The notes under the pieces are model-generated. The model saw only the letters and a list, made by a program, of their open reading frames with translations. It made no database searches and was not told the origin of the DNA. A program made the translations under genes and the position numbers. Below are positions 48,257 to 60,470 of a stretch of DNA of 64,000 bases, one piece after another; the stretch's first letter is position 1; each line of letters begins with the position of its first letter. This DNA comes from Phaseolus vulgaris (taxonomy: Eukaryota > Streptophyta > Magnoliopsida > Fabales > Fabaceae), in the NCBI RefSeq assembly GCF_000499845.2, contig NC_023756.2:33874763-33938762 (forward strand), read 5' to 3'.

Positions 48257-49675
48257 ATGCAAGAATTTGAGGATACAATTGTAATTTATAATGATCTTGG
48301 TCATGCGAACATGAATCTACTTTCAAAAATACAAGAACAATTGAAAAGAAATACTCAACTTGCATCAGTGATGATCCTTTGCATCATTGCTTTTGGTTTG
48401 AATTTGTTGCGTATGTTAAGTGATACAACGAACTCTATTACTGAGTTTGAACCAAGAAAAAAGCGTCACAGACAAGAATTAATGGAGTATTTGGTGCACA
48501 CCAAACGTTCTCGTGACATTATTCGCATGAGACCAAAAACATTCATTCAATTATGTGAACAGATTAGGGCAACCGAAGTTGTTAAGGATGCATATCGTTC
48601 AACAGTTGAAGAACAAGTTGCTAAATTTCTTCATATTATTAGACATAACATCAAGAATCGAAGTGTTTCATTTTTTTTCCATCGGTCTGGAGAAATAGTT
48701 TCTTGTCACCTTCACAATGTATTAACTGCAATTTTGATGTTGGAAGGACAGTTCATAAAACAAGCAGATGGTATTGATGTCCAACCCCAAATCTTACAGA
48801 ACAACCGATTTTTCCCATACTTTAAGGTTTGTTTATTACAAATTTCCTTTACAATTGTCATAATGTCTTTTGTATTTGTATTTTTAAGACTTGAAATTTT
48901 GGTTACCATTAGGATTGTTTAGGGGCCATTGATGGCATTCATGTACGTGTGAAGGTCCCACGTGCTGATGCACCTCGTTTTCGAGGAAGAAAAGATTGGT
49001 CAACTCAAAACGTATTCGCAACTTGTGATTTGGATATGAAATTCACGTATGTTCTAGCCAGGTGGGAAAGAATAACCTCAGATTCGAGGATATTGAAGAA
49101 GGCTTTCATAGGAGAGGATCCTTTGGTTATTCCGGAAGGTAAGTTTAAGGTGTTTGAGAATTCATAACAATAGATACGAAGGTCATAATATACATAACTA
49201 ATGGATGTTTCCTAGGAATATTTGTAGGAAAATACTATCTTGGCGATGCAGGTTTTATGTTAAAACTACAAATATTAACACCTTATTGTGGGGTTAGATA
49301 CCACTTGAAAGAGTATTATCAAAGAAGACCACAGGATGTGAGAGAATTGTTTAATCATTGTCATTCGTCACTTAGAAATGTAATTGAAAGGACATTTGGT
49401 GTCATGAAATTTTTTTCCCAATTATAGCTAGTGGGATCGAACCACATTACGATTTGCATACTATGACAAATATTATTTTAACTTGTTGTATTTTGCATAA
49501 CTTTCTTCGCGGGGTGGACAATGATGACTCTTTTATATAACAAGTGGATCGTGAATTGTTGCAACAAGATATACAAGTTTCAGCTTCTCAAGTTCGTAAT
49601 GATGATCATAGACTAGGTTCACACATTAGGGACACTATAGAGAACGAAATGTGGCAAGTTTATGTAAACAATTGA
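48257..49675 (+). pseudogene. PIF/Harbinger DDE transposase (HARBI1-like nuclease)
   Basis: Three exons: 48257-48826, 48913-49138 and 49216-49675, all with GT-AG introns in frame. The N-terminal part has the helix-turn-helix-like DUF8040 segment (STVEEQVAKFLHIIRHN, then SFFFHRSGE). The DDE_Tnp_4 domain has its triad in GAIDGIHV, YYLGDAGF and NVIERTFG. Two lesions are visible: a one-base excess in a run of seven T near 49410, just after the catalytic Glu, and a TAA for a Glu codon near 49538. The rest of the C-terminus is readable to WQVYVNN. Such proteins cut element ends but need the Myb-like partner for DNA binding and nuclear import. Confidence 0.9.
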
Positions 49676-49753
49676 TATTGTAATAAATATTGTTTTATAT
49701 TATGTTTACTCTATTTGGTCCTAACTTTTATAGTGCTTGTTTAAATGGATTGC

Positions 49754-50743
49754 AGTAAAAGTGTTCGGCTAAGTTCATCCACTAGGTTGACATAGACAAC
49801 AAAGTGGACCACGAATATGGGTTTTATTCTGCTTAATGCCATGGTAGATGACACACGACGAGGGTTGAGAATCGATGGTAGTTGGACGAATCAAGGATAT
49901 AATAACATTGTACTTGCATTACACGAAGCCGGACTCCCTACCATTACGAAAAATAATGTCAAGAACTAACAAAAATGTTTGAAGGACAGGTGGAGGGAGG
50001 TCTAGAAACTATTTAGTGGTCTTAGTGGTTTTGGTTGGAACGGAGCCACAAAATGTTTTGAGGTTGAGGATGAAGTCTGGGAAAACTTGATTCAGGTAAA
50101 GTAATTAAAGATGGCAATACCCCATAATTAAAGATGACAATATCCCATAATTTGTTATTATAATAACACCTTACTTTTTGTAGGTGAAACCATATGCTAA
50201 TAACTGGTGTGCCAAAGCCATTCGGCAATACGATCTTATGGAGGAGTTGTGGTCAAACGACAGGGCCACTGGAAGTGGTCAAAGGACAACCCGATTGACA
50301 TCTAGAGAGGTGCACGTGTGGAGCTAGGCGATCATAACATGAACTACATACCTGTAGCGCATGTTCAATCAATTGACAGTCCATGTAATACTCCATTTGC
50401 ACCCTCTCAACCATCCGGTGGGACATCGCCATCTAGGGGATCAAAGAGAAAAGGGACCATGGTGGATGTAATTGAGAATTAGTTCAATATGTTGAATATG
50501 AACCTGCAAAATTGTGTCGCTTCCATGAACCGTGGTAACAATGTCGTTGATGAGGTATTAGCCATTGCTCGTGTACAAGCCACTTCATCACAAGAAATCG
50601 CTGCGGAAATCAAACAACGGAATGACTATTATGGTGAACACGTACAAAATGATCATGGTAAGAGTTCGTATCAATACTCGCCTTCAGATATTTGGTCCAT
50701 TCTATTTGATCTAAATATTCAGGATGAAGCAGACATGAACTAA
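49754..50743 (+). pseudogene. Myb/SANT-like DNA-binding protein, second Harbinger gene
   Basis: Two blocks separated by an intron at about 50097-50183. The first reads as a Myb_DNA-bind_3-type domain (SWTNQGYNNIVLALHEAG, then KCLKDRWREV, then SGFGWNGATKCFEVEDEVWE), with a TAA after KNNVKN and a TAG after WREV. The second continues VKPYANNWCAKAIRQYD, passes stops near 50325 and 50480 and ends at 50743 after a C-terminal helix region (QATSSQEIAAEIKQRNDYY). Position and orientation beside the transposase are those of the Myb-like ORF in plant Harbinger/Pong elements. It is inactive as it stands. Confidence 0.78.
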
Positions 50744-51096
50744 TGTTACGACTTTCTCTATGAAAATCCAGCCATTGCGATGTGAGTATTTGATATGCCG
50801 AAAGAGTGAAGAATGGAAAAATTGTTTAACATCATGACTCAACGTCAATAAATTATGTTTAATTATATTTTTATGTTGTTCAATTTGTAATTTAATTGCA
50901 TCTACTTTTAATTCAAGACAAACCTTGTACTTCTTATTTGACTTCTAATATTATTATTGTTGAACTGTTTTTCATTTGAAATTTATGTGTGAGGATATTT
51001 TCTAATATACTATTATTTTGTCATTATTTCATAACATTTTCATCTTAGGTTTTAGTTTCTCTATCGATAGCATCTTCATCAACGAAGAGACAAAAA

Positions 51097-52176
51097 ATGC
51101 CTAAGGGTAAGGGTAAAAGCGGACGAAATGATGATGAAGTTCCTATGATCCCACTACAAAGGAGGGAGGGTGTTTTAGATTATTCCCGTTATTTCCAAAC
51201 AAAACGTTAGATGGTTGCATTTGAGGAAAAATTTCATGGAAGACTAGTCATACCTCCAAAAGTCTTAGATTTCCCATTTTTTGCCACATCTAGTTTTCAG
51301 TTTCAAGAATATTTGAACTTCCAAGGATTGCATCACTTTCTTAGTATAAGACTACCATATTATGAGGATATGGTTAGTGTTTTTTATTCAAATCTCCATC
51401 TAACAACACAAGGTTACCTTGCTACTCAGATCGGCACACACAAGATTATAATTAGACATAGGGATTGGATGAATGTGGTGAATCTGAAATATGATGGTCT
51501 CTTGTTAACCCCTGGTACCATCCTTGAGGACATGCATTTTGATCGTCAACAAAACCTATTAACCATGACAAGAGAAAAGGTGCACGGTCAAAATATAAGA
51601 AATGTAGGTAGTTTGACTATGAATGACAAACTACTTCATTACACATGGGTGCACATGTTGTGTCCTCGGGGGAACAACTTCTCGCAGTTGGTTCATGAAG
51701 ATGTTTTCATGTTATGGTGCCTAAAAGTTAATGTAATGATTAATTGGCCTCATTATATCATGCAACATATGATAAAATGTCGTGACAATGATATGCCTCT
51801 TCCATATGGCTGTTTAATCACACACCTCATGTTGCTATATGGCATGAACTTGATGGGAGAGTCATTAATCACGTTAGGGTGGAATAACTTCTTCGGGAAA
51901 AAAACCATGAAGAAAATGAATATCTTTGAGGTCAATGGCGTGTGGCAACTTGAAAGGCTTGACGACGAACATGAACAAGAACACAAAGACATTCCATTAC
52001 CTCAAGAACATGTTGCACGCAGTCATCCTCAACTCGAAATCCCTCATGATTCGGCGATGTTAACACAAATTTGGGTGGGAATTCAAAATATACAAGAAAA
52101 TATCAACACTGTCCACACACATTTGGATCGAATCAAAGATACACTTCACCAGCTTCAACTCAATGAAGAACATTAA
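51097..52176 (+). CDS. third Harbinger gene: plant transposon protein-like ORF
   Basis: The long frame 51211-52176 (321 residues) is open. The same frame extends upstream to MPKGKGKSGRNDDEVPMI at 51097 but is cut by one TAG after QTKR (51208-51210). It resembles the 'putative plant transposon protein' domain family: RLPYYEDMVSVFYSNL, then a V-x-I/R-HRDWM block, then LLHYTWVHMLCPRG, DVFMLWCLK, INWPHYIMQHM and LPYGCLITHLMLLYGM. The C-terminal 50 residues form a heptad-like helix (WVGIQNIQENINTVHTHLDR). The family's role is unknown. It lies 350 bp after the Myb-like gene and inside the element ends. Retaining 321 open codons while its neighbours decay is notable. Confidence 0.7.
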
Positions 52177-53180
52177 TTGTATTTTTATTTTGTTATTATT
52201 ATTTTTTATGTTGAATTTATTTTGTCTGTCAGTTAAATTTAAAGCGTTATTGGACATTATTATGTTTGTAATTTTTTAAAATTCCCATCACACAACATCA
52301 TTTAGGATTCTAATTTAATGACTTCATTTATTTATTGTAATCACCGACTATTTCATGTTCATCTAATGTTTATTAATGATAAGCGAAAGTTGTTATTTTA
52401 TTTTATTTTTATTTTATTCGATAAAAATTGAAAGAAAAAATTATACATCAAAAATAAAATATCATTTTTTCATGTTAGTCAATATTTCATAATATTTATG
52501 AAAATATGTGAGTTTTATCGTGCTAGTATGTTTAAATTGTACATTATTTTAAAAATATATAATTATTCAAAATATTAATAATATTATTGATTTTATTACT
52601 ATTATAATTATATACTTACAATATACAATATACAAATTTAAATATTACATAAATATATTTAATAATTTCAAATATATTTAATTATACTATTAATAACAAC
52701 ATCTAATTATAAATAATAAAAATAATAAAATAAAATGATAATATCAACAAAACTCATATAATTATATAAAATAAAAAATATATATAATAGTAAATATTAT
52801 TTTGATAAATTTTAATATATTTAATAAATTTATTTGAATTTAACACAAAATTATTTTTTTATTACAAAATAAGAGTAATTATGAATATTATATATTACAA
52901 AAAATAATTAACTCAAACTTACAAAAAAAATAAAATACTATAACTCATTGTTAAAATATTTTTTAATGACAAGGATAAATTTGTAAATTTATGTTTTACA
53001 CCTTTAAAATAATTTCTAAATTATCTCCTAACTATCACATCACTCACAAATTTAAATAAACAATCCTCACAAATCCACTCTATCATCCCTCAATCCAAAC
53101 AACCTCACACATCCCCTATAATCTTCTCTAATCCATTCCCTCCCCTCCCCACAAATCCCCACCTCAATCCAAACAGAGCA
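52177..53180. other. AT-rich 3' region of the Harbinger element
   Basis: No coding sequence. The last 130 bp (53050-53180) become C-rich on the plus strand (CCTCAATCC and CACAAATCC words), which is the subterminal repeat matching the G-rich left end. Confidence 0.6.
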
Positions 53181-53183
53181 TAA

Positions 53184-53890
53184 GAGACTAGTTGAGGTTG
53201 AAACTTTGGCAGGAATTCAATAGTCTATTCAATGCCAATTTACAAGGGGGCTAACACTTGTCTTTATAGTGTTATGGGCAGCCAAGGTGCAAACTTTAAC
53301 CCTAAAAACTCTCCACTCATAAAAGGACAAGTAACTTTCTCTAATTGGAGCAAATCCTCTCAAATTAGAGGTTGACAAGTGTCCTCCTCTAATTGGAGAG
53401 AATCCTCTTCGTTCCCATGAAGACAAATGTCCTTTTGGCATTGGTGGGAATCTTCTCCATTAAGGAGATGACATGTGGACCTTCATGCCTTCCTTGCCAC
53501 TCCATGCTTTCTATTTGCACTCTAGTAATTTATTTGTGCATCCTACATGGTCTAGATTTGCATTGGGTCCAAGGAGGCCCAATTGTAACTCTAGCTAGAC
53601 TTATTCTTTTTCTATTTACACTCTACTCTAATTGGGCCAATATATGACCCATGAAAATTGGTCCAAAACATGGCCTAAGAAAATGGCCAAAATACAAGCC
53701 CAAAATAAAGCCTACACTACTCTGTACAATGTTTATAAAACTAGATAAAAATGGAAGAGTAGACTACAATTAATTCTCCCTAAGATTAGAGTTTTCTGAG
53801 ATCATTTTCCTGCTTCAAATCTTCTTAACCGAATGTTTCGAGGCTAGATGGGTTTTCATCAAATAGTCTTAGAGTATAAGTGGTACAATT
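53184..53890. repeat. LTR-like repetitive sequence, class uncertain
   Basis: A stretch with CTCTAATTGGAG/TCAAATTAGAGG repeats (53340-53470) and GGGCCAATAT and GGCCCAATTG words, typical of legume LTR retrotransposon flanks. No ends or coding regions are found. Confidence 0.35.
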
Positions 53891-53894
53891 AAAA

Positions 53895-55440
53895 TGACAC
53901 CTGAATATTTTATTATTAGAGTTAAAAGAGTATATAAATACAAATTCAGTTATTCAGGTTTCATTTTAAAAGAACCATCATCTCTCTATACACTCATTTT
54001 TCCATTCCTCTGCCCTCTGTCTAAGGTTCTGACTTCCTTGCTCATCAGTTTGACGATCGGAGTCCGCCATCAGACTCTTGATAGTGAATATTACAAGACT
54101 GCTCGATCAGAATCTTTAATAAAGTATGTTCATTTTTGCTATTCTCTTTGAGTCAAATTTTGAACTTGTTAAGGTTGTCTTTGCATGTGACCTTTTAGCT
54201 TCAGAGTTAATCTTTGTTAGCTCAGGGTCCTAGTGTTATAGTTAGATTTTTTATCAGGACTCTGTGGTGCATGTTAAGTTACCTTTAAGCTTTTGGTAGA
54301 TTTGGAGCTCTTAGTGAGCATCTGCTAAAGTTTCGGTAAGGGAAGCTAGTCTTATTCTTTTCAATAGAACCCTAGGTTAGAAGATCTGAATGTGAGGGTG
54401 ACGTGGTCACCAACTCCAATTTTTGCTTGCAGGATTGTCTCTTCTAAGAGTAAAGTAAAATATTGACTAAAATGGTTGATTTTGAATATTATATATTGAT
54501 TTTAAGGTGAATAAGTTACTGAAAGTGTTTATGATTGAGAGTTTAAAGTGTTTGAATGGTAATATAAATGAGTTGAATTGTATTTGAATAGTTGTTAAAT
54601 TACTTAAAAATTGATGTTTGATAAGAATTGGTTGTTTGGTATTAAATTATGTATGTAATGAGGTGAAACTGTGATCAAGACATAGTATTTTCTGGAAAGG
54701 AAATATCATGTTGAGATTATTATTAGGGTGTATTGATTTGTGAGTGTCCTGTGAATGAGACGATCCTGACTCTACTGGTATAATGGAATCATATAAATGA
54801 AGTTATTCAGTTGGTGAAAGTCGAAGGAGGTTCATTTATCTGAGTCTGAGGTTTGAAAGAATTGATCAGAGTAGATGAAATGGATTTACCCTGTCATATG
54901 AGATGATGAGATGATTATGCGCATGACTGTGTGGATTCACAGTGAGTAGTATGATAAGTGCAGGTCTCTGGATGCTAATTTCAATACACGAGTCTTCCGG
55001 AAGTAGAGTCAAGTGTCTGAGTATGTGAGTCAGTAAAAATCTGGCAGAAGTAATGTGGATGATAAACATGATAGATACTTGATGAAATTGAGAAAATGTG
55101 TGAATATTGATGGTTCATGTAGATATTTAAAGTTTTATATTTGAAGTTTTAAAAATAGCTAGCTTACCTTGTGCTTTGTTTTGTGTTTGTTTTCTTTAAT
55201 CTGTGATGATCGTGTTAATTTACATGGGAGCATATGAGGTTGCACGTAATAGAGCTCATCAGTGAGTAGCTAGAAGATAAGATGCTTTTATTTTGGATGT
55301 TTTATTTTTTTAAACTTTTGTGTATATATTAAATCTCTAAGAAGAGGGATATATTTTGAGATACAACATGAGAAAGTAGTATATGCTTATATGTTAATTA
55401 GATACCTATATCAAATATGGGTAAAAATAGGGATGTTACA
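53895..55440 (+). repeat. solo LTR candidate, Ty3/gypsy chromovirus type
   Basis: Starts TGACACCTGAATATTTTATT and ends AATAGGGATGTTACA. Both ends resemble the TGTGACACCCTGAAT...GGGATGTTACA type of Tekay/Del LTRs as I recall them. A TATAAATAC box lies at 53933. No internal region is present. It abuts, and probably interrupts, the TGATAA-type LTR that continues at 55443. No clean target duplication. Confidence 0.45.
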
Positions 55441-55442
55441 AA

Positions 55443-57198
55443 TATCAATCAAGAAAAAAATATTATAAATAAATATCACCTCAATATATAAGAGTTTGAA
55501 TAGATTACTCCAAATCCCAAAGGGAAGACTTAGCCACTCGTATTTGTTGATCAAGAGTGATCAAGTGCTTTGAAGAATCCAAATCCTATGTGTTTGATGC
55601 AAGGTTGGTGTTGCTGCTGTGTGTTGGGAGGAATTTGGGTAGAATAGAATGTGATCCACTCCTTTGTTGAATCTAAAACTGATGTGAATTAAAAACTTTT
55701 AGAAAATAAAGTGTTTTTCCAACTAAGTGAAAAACAACCTGTTGTTTTGTCGAATCAATTGGTTGTTTTAATCTTAGGAGTTTTTGAAAAAGTTGAAAAC
55801 TGTTTTAGTTTGGTTGACTTAACTGTCAAACCAAACAATTGGTTGTTTCGTGGTTTCAACAGATTGTTTCTTTGAAAATCCTAACAAAATTCTGTTTTGG
55901 TTGTTGAATGTGCTTTAAATGATTTCCAACTGAATACGCTCCTTCATTAATTGCTTTGACCAAACTTTGGAAAATATAAATGGTTTGTTTATGTTTTCAA
56001 ACAAGCAAGAAAAACAAATTTGAGTTTTTCAGTTGTGACAAAGTTGATTTCAAGATTTGAACATTCACATCAAGCTTTGGGTTTTCAAAGAGAGTGGAAT
56101 AGGATTGCAATTGTATTGATTTCATTTTGTATTGTAAACAAGTGTAATCCCTTCTCAATCTATTATATTTCTGGTGGTGTGTTGCCAAGGAGTGTTGTGT
56201 GCTCTTGAGGTGGTCAAGATCAATACTCTTGGTGTGTTTTGCCAAAGGGAGTGTGTTTCTTGAAGGGTTCAAGGTCACTACTTTGGTGGTTTGTGTGTTG
56301 TAATCTGGTTTGATTACTTAGTGGATTACCCAGTGGTTTTCTGGGGACTTGATGTATCTCTTGGCTTAAGAGTGAACCAATATAAACTGTTGGTGTATCT
56401 CTCTCTTACCCTAAACTCATTTAAATTCTGTTTTAAGCTTTTCTGGTATAAACAACCGATTGTTTCGAAGAAACAACCGATTGTTTTTCTGTTGCTTTGC
56501 TGTTTTATTGCTTATATTTTTGGCTAACCTGATTTCTGTTCTGGATTCACACAAAGAATTTTGTTAAACATTAAAAAGTTTTCTAAAACCTCTCTTAAAC
56601 AATTCACCCCCTCTCGTTTAAGGCCATATATTCTAACAATATTGACCATTACAAGCATTGAAAGCAAGAAAAGAAGATCCATGATGTTTCTTCTTGATGA
56701 CCGCCTCCATTAGGTTTTCTATCTTTGATTATCCTCCCTTCTTTCTCTAGGGTTCTGCCTCATGCCCTTTATTTAACCTAATTTGGTGTAGGCTAAATGA
56801 CATCTTGCTCAAGCGAGTCTCACGAGAATAAAAAAATAAACTTTGTTGTCAAATTAGGTTTAGGGTTTGCTCCAGAGAGCAAGTTTTCCTCTTGAGTGAT
56901 CTTACTTGGACGAGTCTGGGCGGGTTCTTGGGCGAGTTTTGAATGGTCCAACTTTGTCTTTTATCCTCGTCTTTACTTTTCCATTCTTCCTTTAGCCCTT
57001 TATCTCCATCTTCCCCTAAATTCCTGGAATTAACATGAAACTTAGGAATAAATAGTTCTTATTCATCTCATAATCCAAAAATAAGTACAAAGGTTTAAAT
57101 TCCTAAATTAAAGTTTGAATTATAACTTTGTTCACAATTAAAGTCCATAAGTGCATATATTTTTTGCATGAAATATCACTAAATTATGACACTTATCA
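55443..57198 (-). repeat. TGATAA-type LTR, 3'-truncated, with a nested solo LTR
   Basis: On the minus strand it starts TGATAAGTGTCATAATTTAG at 57198 and follows the LTR of 59010-60190 through the CTCTAGGGTTT and CATGGATCTTC region to 56639. It resumes at 55544 after the nested solo LTR and stops at GATTGATATT (55443). Confidence 0.75.
55545..56638 (+). repeat. solo LTR of a copia element, nested
   Basis: Starts TGTTGATCAAGAG and ends TATATTCTAACA. It is flanked by GTATT and ATATT, a 4 of 5 target duplication, and removing it restores the host LTR. The 3' end (AATTCACCCCCTCTCG) resembles the end of the LTR at 2730. The motif AACCGATTGTTT or CAATTGGTTGTTT occurs about five times (55762, 55837, 55858, 56451, 56473). 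Confidence 0.8.
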
Positions 57199-57229
57199 AT
57201 ATCCAAAGTGATCATAGAAGAGTCAAATC

Positions 57230-57652
57230 TTTTATAGCATTGTCTACGTAATTATTTCAACACACATAATGACTTTTTCAACAAACACAATTTTATTTTC
57301 TTGCTATGACAAATCCTTTTGCTTGTTGCATGTAAATTATTTCCTAAAATCACCACAGAGAAAGACTGTTTTCACATCTAACTATTATAACTTTACGCCA
57401 TGTAATGACACCAAAGAAAGAAACACTCTATTTATGCTTTACAATATACGAAAAGACTTCATTAAAGTAATACCACCTATTTGTATAAATGCCTTTGCAA
57501 CAAGTCTTGCTTTGAACCTTATTTTATCTTTTTTCTTGAATATCCACTTGCAACTCCCTTTTCTAATAAATTTACTATTAATCAATCTCCCATTTTGATT
57601 GGTGTGGAGAGATTCAAGCTCTTCTTTTATAGCACCAATCCATAGGGTTCAT
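57230..57652 (-). pseudogene. copia reverse transcriptase fragment
   Basis: Decayed minus-strand reading: AIKEELESLH, then GSCKWIFKKK, then RFKARLVAKAF, then LDVKTVFLCGDF. This is the N-terminal half of a Ty1/copia reverse transcriptase with several stops. It belongs to the same old element as 58560-61060. Confidence 0.75.
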
Positions 57653-58420
57653 TGATGACTTTTTTATGGCAAGTGTCCAAGTCAGAACTAATAATTTGCC
57701 CCAAATGATGGATATGAAACCCAAAAGGAACCGTTCTTTAAAATCCTAATAGTAACATTCACCAAGTATAAGAATATGTATAATAATTTGATTTGATTTT
57801 ATATTGACAATAGTTTGCATGAAAATTAAATAAAAGCAAAGTAAAAAGTTTATCGATTCAATTGAGAAAATTGGAATTGGGGTTCATCATTCTAAATCTT
57901 TTGTATTTTGAAAAACATAGTAATATTCTATCTTTTGATTGGTATTGATGCCCATATAAAATTCATTTATATCAATTTCTCGCATATAAAATTAATAAGG
58001 GAGTCTCCTAAATATCGATTTCTTGCATATTTATAAAAACTCTTTATACGATTAGATGTTGATAGTAATTAACATTTCAAATATATTCCTAGCATTCAAA
58101 TATGTTAAGGATTATCATTTAGGTTAATAACTTAGAAGTACTTTTCAGTCAAATCTAAGGATCAAAATCATGGTAAAACAAACATTACAAATAAAATGAC
58201 ACTATCAATAATCAATCAAGAACAAAAATTATATTTAAATATCAGCTCAATACATAAGAGTTAGAACGAATTACTCCCAATCCTAAAGAGTTGAATTAGC
58301 CACTCACGTTGGCCATTATAAGCATGGAAAGCAAGAAAAAAAGATCCAGGATGTTTCTCCTTGATGACTACCTCCTCTAGGGTTTTCTATCACCTTCTAT
58401 TCTCCCAATGATATTTATGG
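57653..58420 (-). repeat. TGATAA-type LTR, 5'-truncated
   Basis: On the minus strand the LTR end (ACTTGCCATAAAAAAGTCATCA-type, at 57653) is intact and similarity to 59010-60190 runs back to about 58420. Beyond that the LTR start is missing. It has inserted into the copia pol between integrase and reverse transcriptase. Confidence 0.7.
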
Positions 58421-58560
58421 TTGGGTCTTACGTCTCACATTTAGCCAATATATACTAAAACTTTGTTATTTGGAATTCATCTTGTATCTCCTCCGATTTT
58501 TGTTTAGATCTTCAATTTCAAACTCCACATATTTTTCTATTACCATGAAATTAAACTTTA
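58421..58560. other. unassigned AT-rich sequence
   Basis: Joins the truncated LTR and the integrase remnant; no clear identity. Confidence 0.35.
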
Positions 58561-59009
58561 TATATCATGATCCTTATGAGGTCTTGGGATAAGTAGGTTT
58601 GTCTCATAAAAAAATTTGTCTTTACTAATAATGAGTTTTGATTTTTTAGGGTCCTATAACCAAGCATAAGTTGAGGTCCTAAAACCAAGCATAAGTTGAG
58701 AGCATGCATCAATCTCTCTCAAGCAATGTCCTATTCACTCGTTTTGAAATGCCATTTTGTTATAGTGTGTGTCACATAGTTGTATGGCAAGATATTTCTT
58801 CATTTGAACATAACTAATTGAACTCTCTATTTTGAAATTCCAATCTATTATCTGACTTTAGTCGTTTGACCTTGTTCCCTGTCTTCTTTTTTACTAAAGA
58901 TTTCCACTTCTTGAACTTGAGAAATATATCACTTTTTGTTTCAAGAGATAAATCCAAACATTTTGTAAATAATCATCAATGAAAGTTAACAAGTACCTTG
59001 CTCCATCAT
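58560..59009 (-). pseudogene. copia integrase core fragment
   Basis: Minus-strand reading includes GARYLLTFIDDYLQNVWIYL (second catalytic Asp region) and, after several stops, a stretch matching the EGIARHHT...ERLMHA end of the core. It is split from its N-terminal part (60191-60470) by the solo LTR at 59010-60190. Confidence 0.75.
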
Positions 59010-60190
59010 TGATAAATGTCATAATTCAGTAATATTTCATACAAAAAGATAGACAGTTATGGACTTTAATTGATAAAAGAGTTATAATTCAACCTCTAAT
59101 TTAGGAATTTGAACCATTTACATATTTTTGGATTATAAGATGAATATGAAAAATTAATTCCCAAATTTTTGCTAATTTCAGGAATTTAGGGGAAAATGGA
59201 GATAAAAAAGGTTTAAAGAGAATGAACAAGTTGAAGACAAGGAGAAAAAACAAAGTTGGAGCATTGAAAACTCGCCCAAGGCTCACTTAAGTGAGTTCAC
59301 TCCAGTAAAGTTGAGCTTTTTCTCATAAAATTTGCTTAAGCAAGTAATATCTCACTTAAGCAAGATGTCACTTAGCCCAAGCACAATTAGCTTAAATAGA
59401 AGGTGTGAGGCATAACCCTAGACATCATTGGGAGAATAGAGAGAGATAGAAAATCCTAGAGGAGACAACCGTCAAGGAGAAACATCCTGAATCTTCTTTT
59501 CTTGCTTTCCATGCTTGTATGCTTGTAATGACCAACATGAGTGGCAAATTCTTTCCTTTGGATTTGAGGGTAATCTGTTCAAATTGTTATGTATAGAGGT
59601 GATATTTATCTATAATATTCAATTTTTTTATTGATGATTGATATTATCATTTTATTCTCAAAACTTGAACTATTCATGATTTTGATCCTTAGATTTGAAT
59701 GGAAAATATACTTCTAAGCATCTGACCTAAATGATAATGCTTAACATATTTGAATGCTAGGAATAGATTTAAAAAGTTATTTGCTTTATAACATCTAATG
59801 ATAAGGAGTTTTATAAATATGCGAGAAATTGATATTTAGGAGACTCTCTTAATAATTTTGTATGCGAGGAATCAATATAAATATTTTTATATGTGCATCA
59901 ATATCAATCAAGATGGAATTTTATATGCTTTTTAAAATACAAACGAGTGAGAAGGATGAACCCCAATCTCAATTTTCTCAATTAATTCATACAAATAATT
60001 TATTTTTCTTTATTTAACTTTTTGGAAATTCATGATATAAACAACCTTTCCAACTAACCTTTACACATTTTCTTATATTTAGTGAATATTATACTTGAGA
60101 TTTTAGAACTGTTCCTTGTGTGTTCGATATCTGTCCTTAAGGACAAATTATTACTTTTGACTCAATACACTTGCCGTAAAAAAGTCATCA
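59010..60190 (+). repeat. solo LTR, TGATAA type, full length
   Basis: Starts TGATAAATGTCATAATTCAG and ends ACTTGCCGTAAAAAAGTCATCA. Flanking 5-mers ATCAT and ATAAT match in 4 of 5 positions. It sits inside the copia integrase frame. The terminal style (GATATCTG, then ACTTGCC and a CATCA end) resembles LTRs of plant gypsy elements with a GGCGCC primer site; no such primer site follows, as expected for a solo LTR. Confidence 0.78.
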
Positions 60191-60470
60191 ATAATGAGAA
60201 GAAACACTTGATGGATCCCATAGATTTGAATGGATATTATCAAGAGTCCCTCATGTTCTATGAAATTTAATGCTAAATTTTACTTTGTATTGTTTTTCGT
60301 AAGCACAATTCTCACAAAAATCTAGCTTACCAATTGTACACCATGAAATTCTCTTTTGCTTAGCTCAACCATTTAACACTCATTCATATAGCCTAAGCTC
60401 ATATGCCATAAATGAGCCTAGTCACTGAAATAGAAGAAATTTTTGTTGTACCATTTTGCTTCCTTATAAG
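60191..60470 (-). pseudogene. copia GAG-pre-integrase and integrase start
   Basis: Minus-strand reading: DYITYKEAKWYNKNFFYFSD, then LWHMSLGYMNECLMVELSK, then FIEHEGLLIISIQIYGIHQV. These match the GAG-pre-integrase (LWHxRLGHMS) and integrase N-terminus of TNT1-like copia elements. Confidence 0.75.

Larger units (their letters stand above)
45614..53180 (+). mobile_element. PIF/Harbinger-type DNA transposon, 7.6 kb
   Basis: Left end GACACTGTTTGTTTCCGGG and right end (inverted) TGCTCTGTTTGGATTGAGG share the CTGTTTG core and a G-rich subterminal stretch. Both are flanked by TAA (45611-45613 and 53181-53183), the target duplication of PIF/Harbinger elements. Inside, on the plus strand, are a Harbinger DDE transposase, a Myb/SANT-like gene and a third gene. 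Length is inflated by a 1.4-kb T-rich repeat and an AT-rich right flank. The termini are only partly conserved. Confidence 0.75.
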
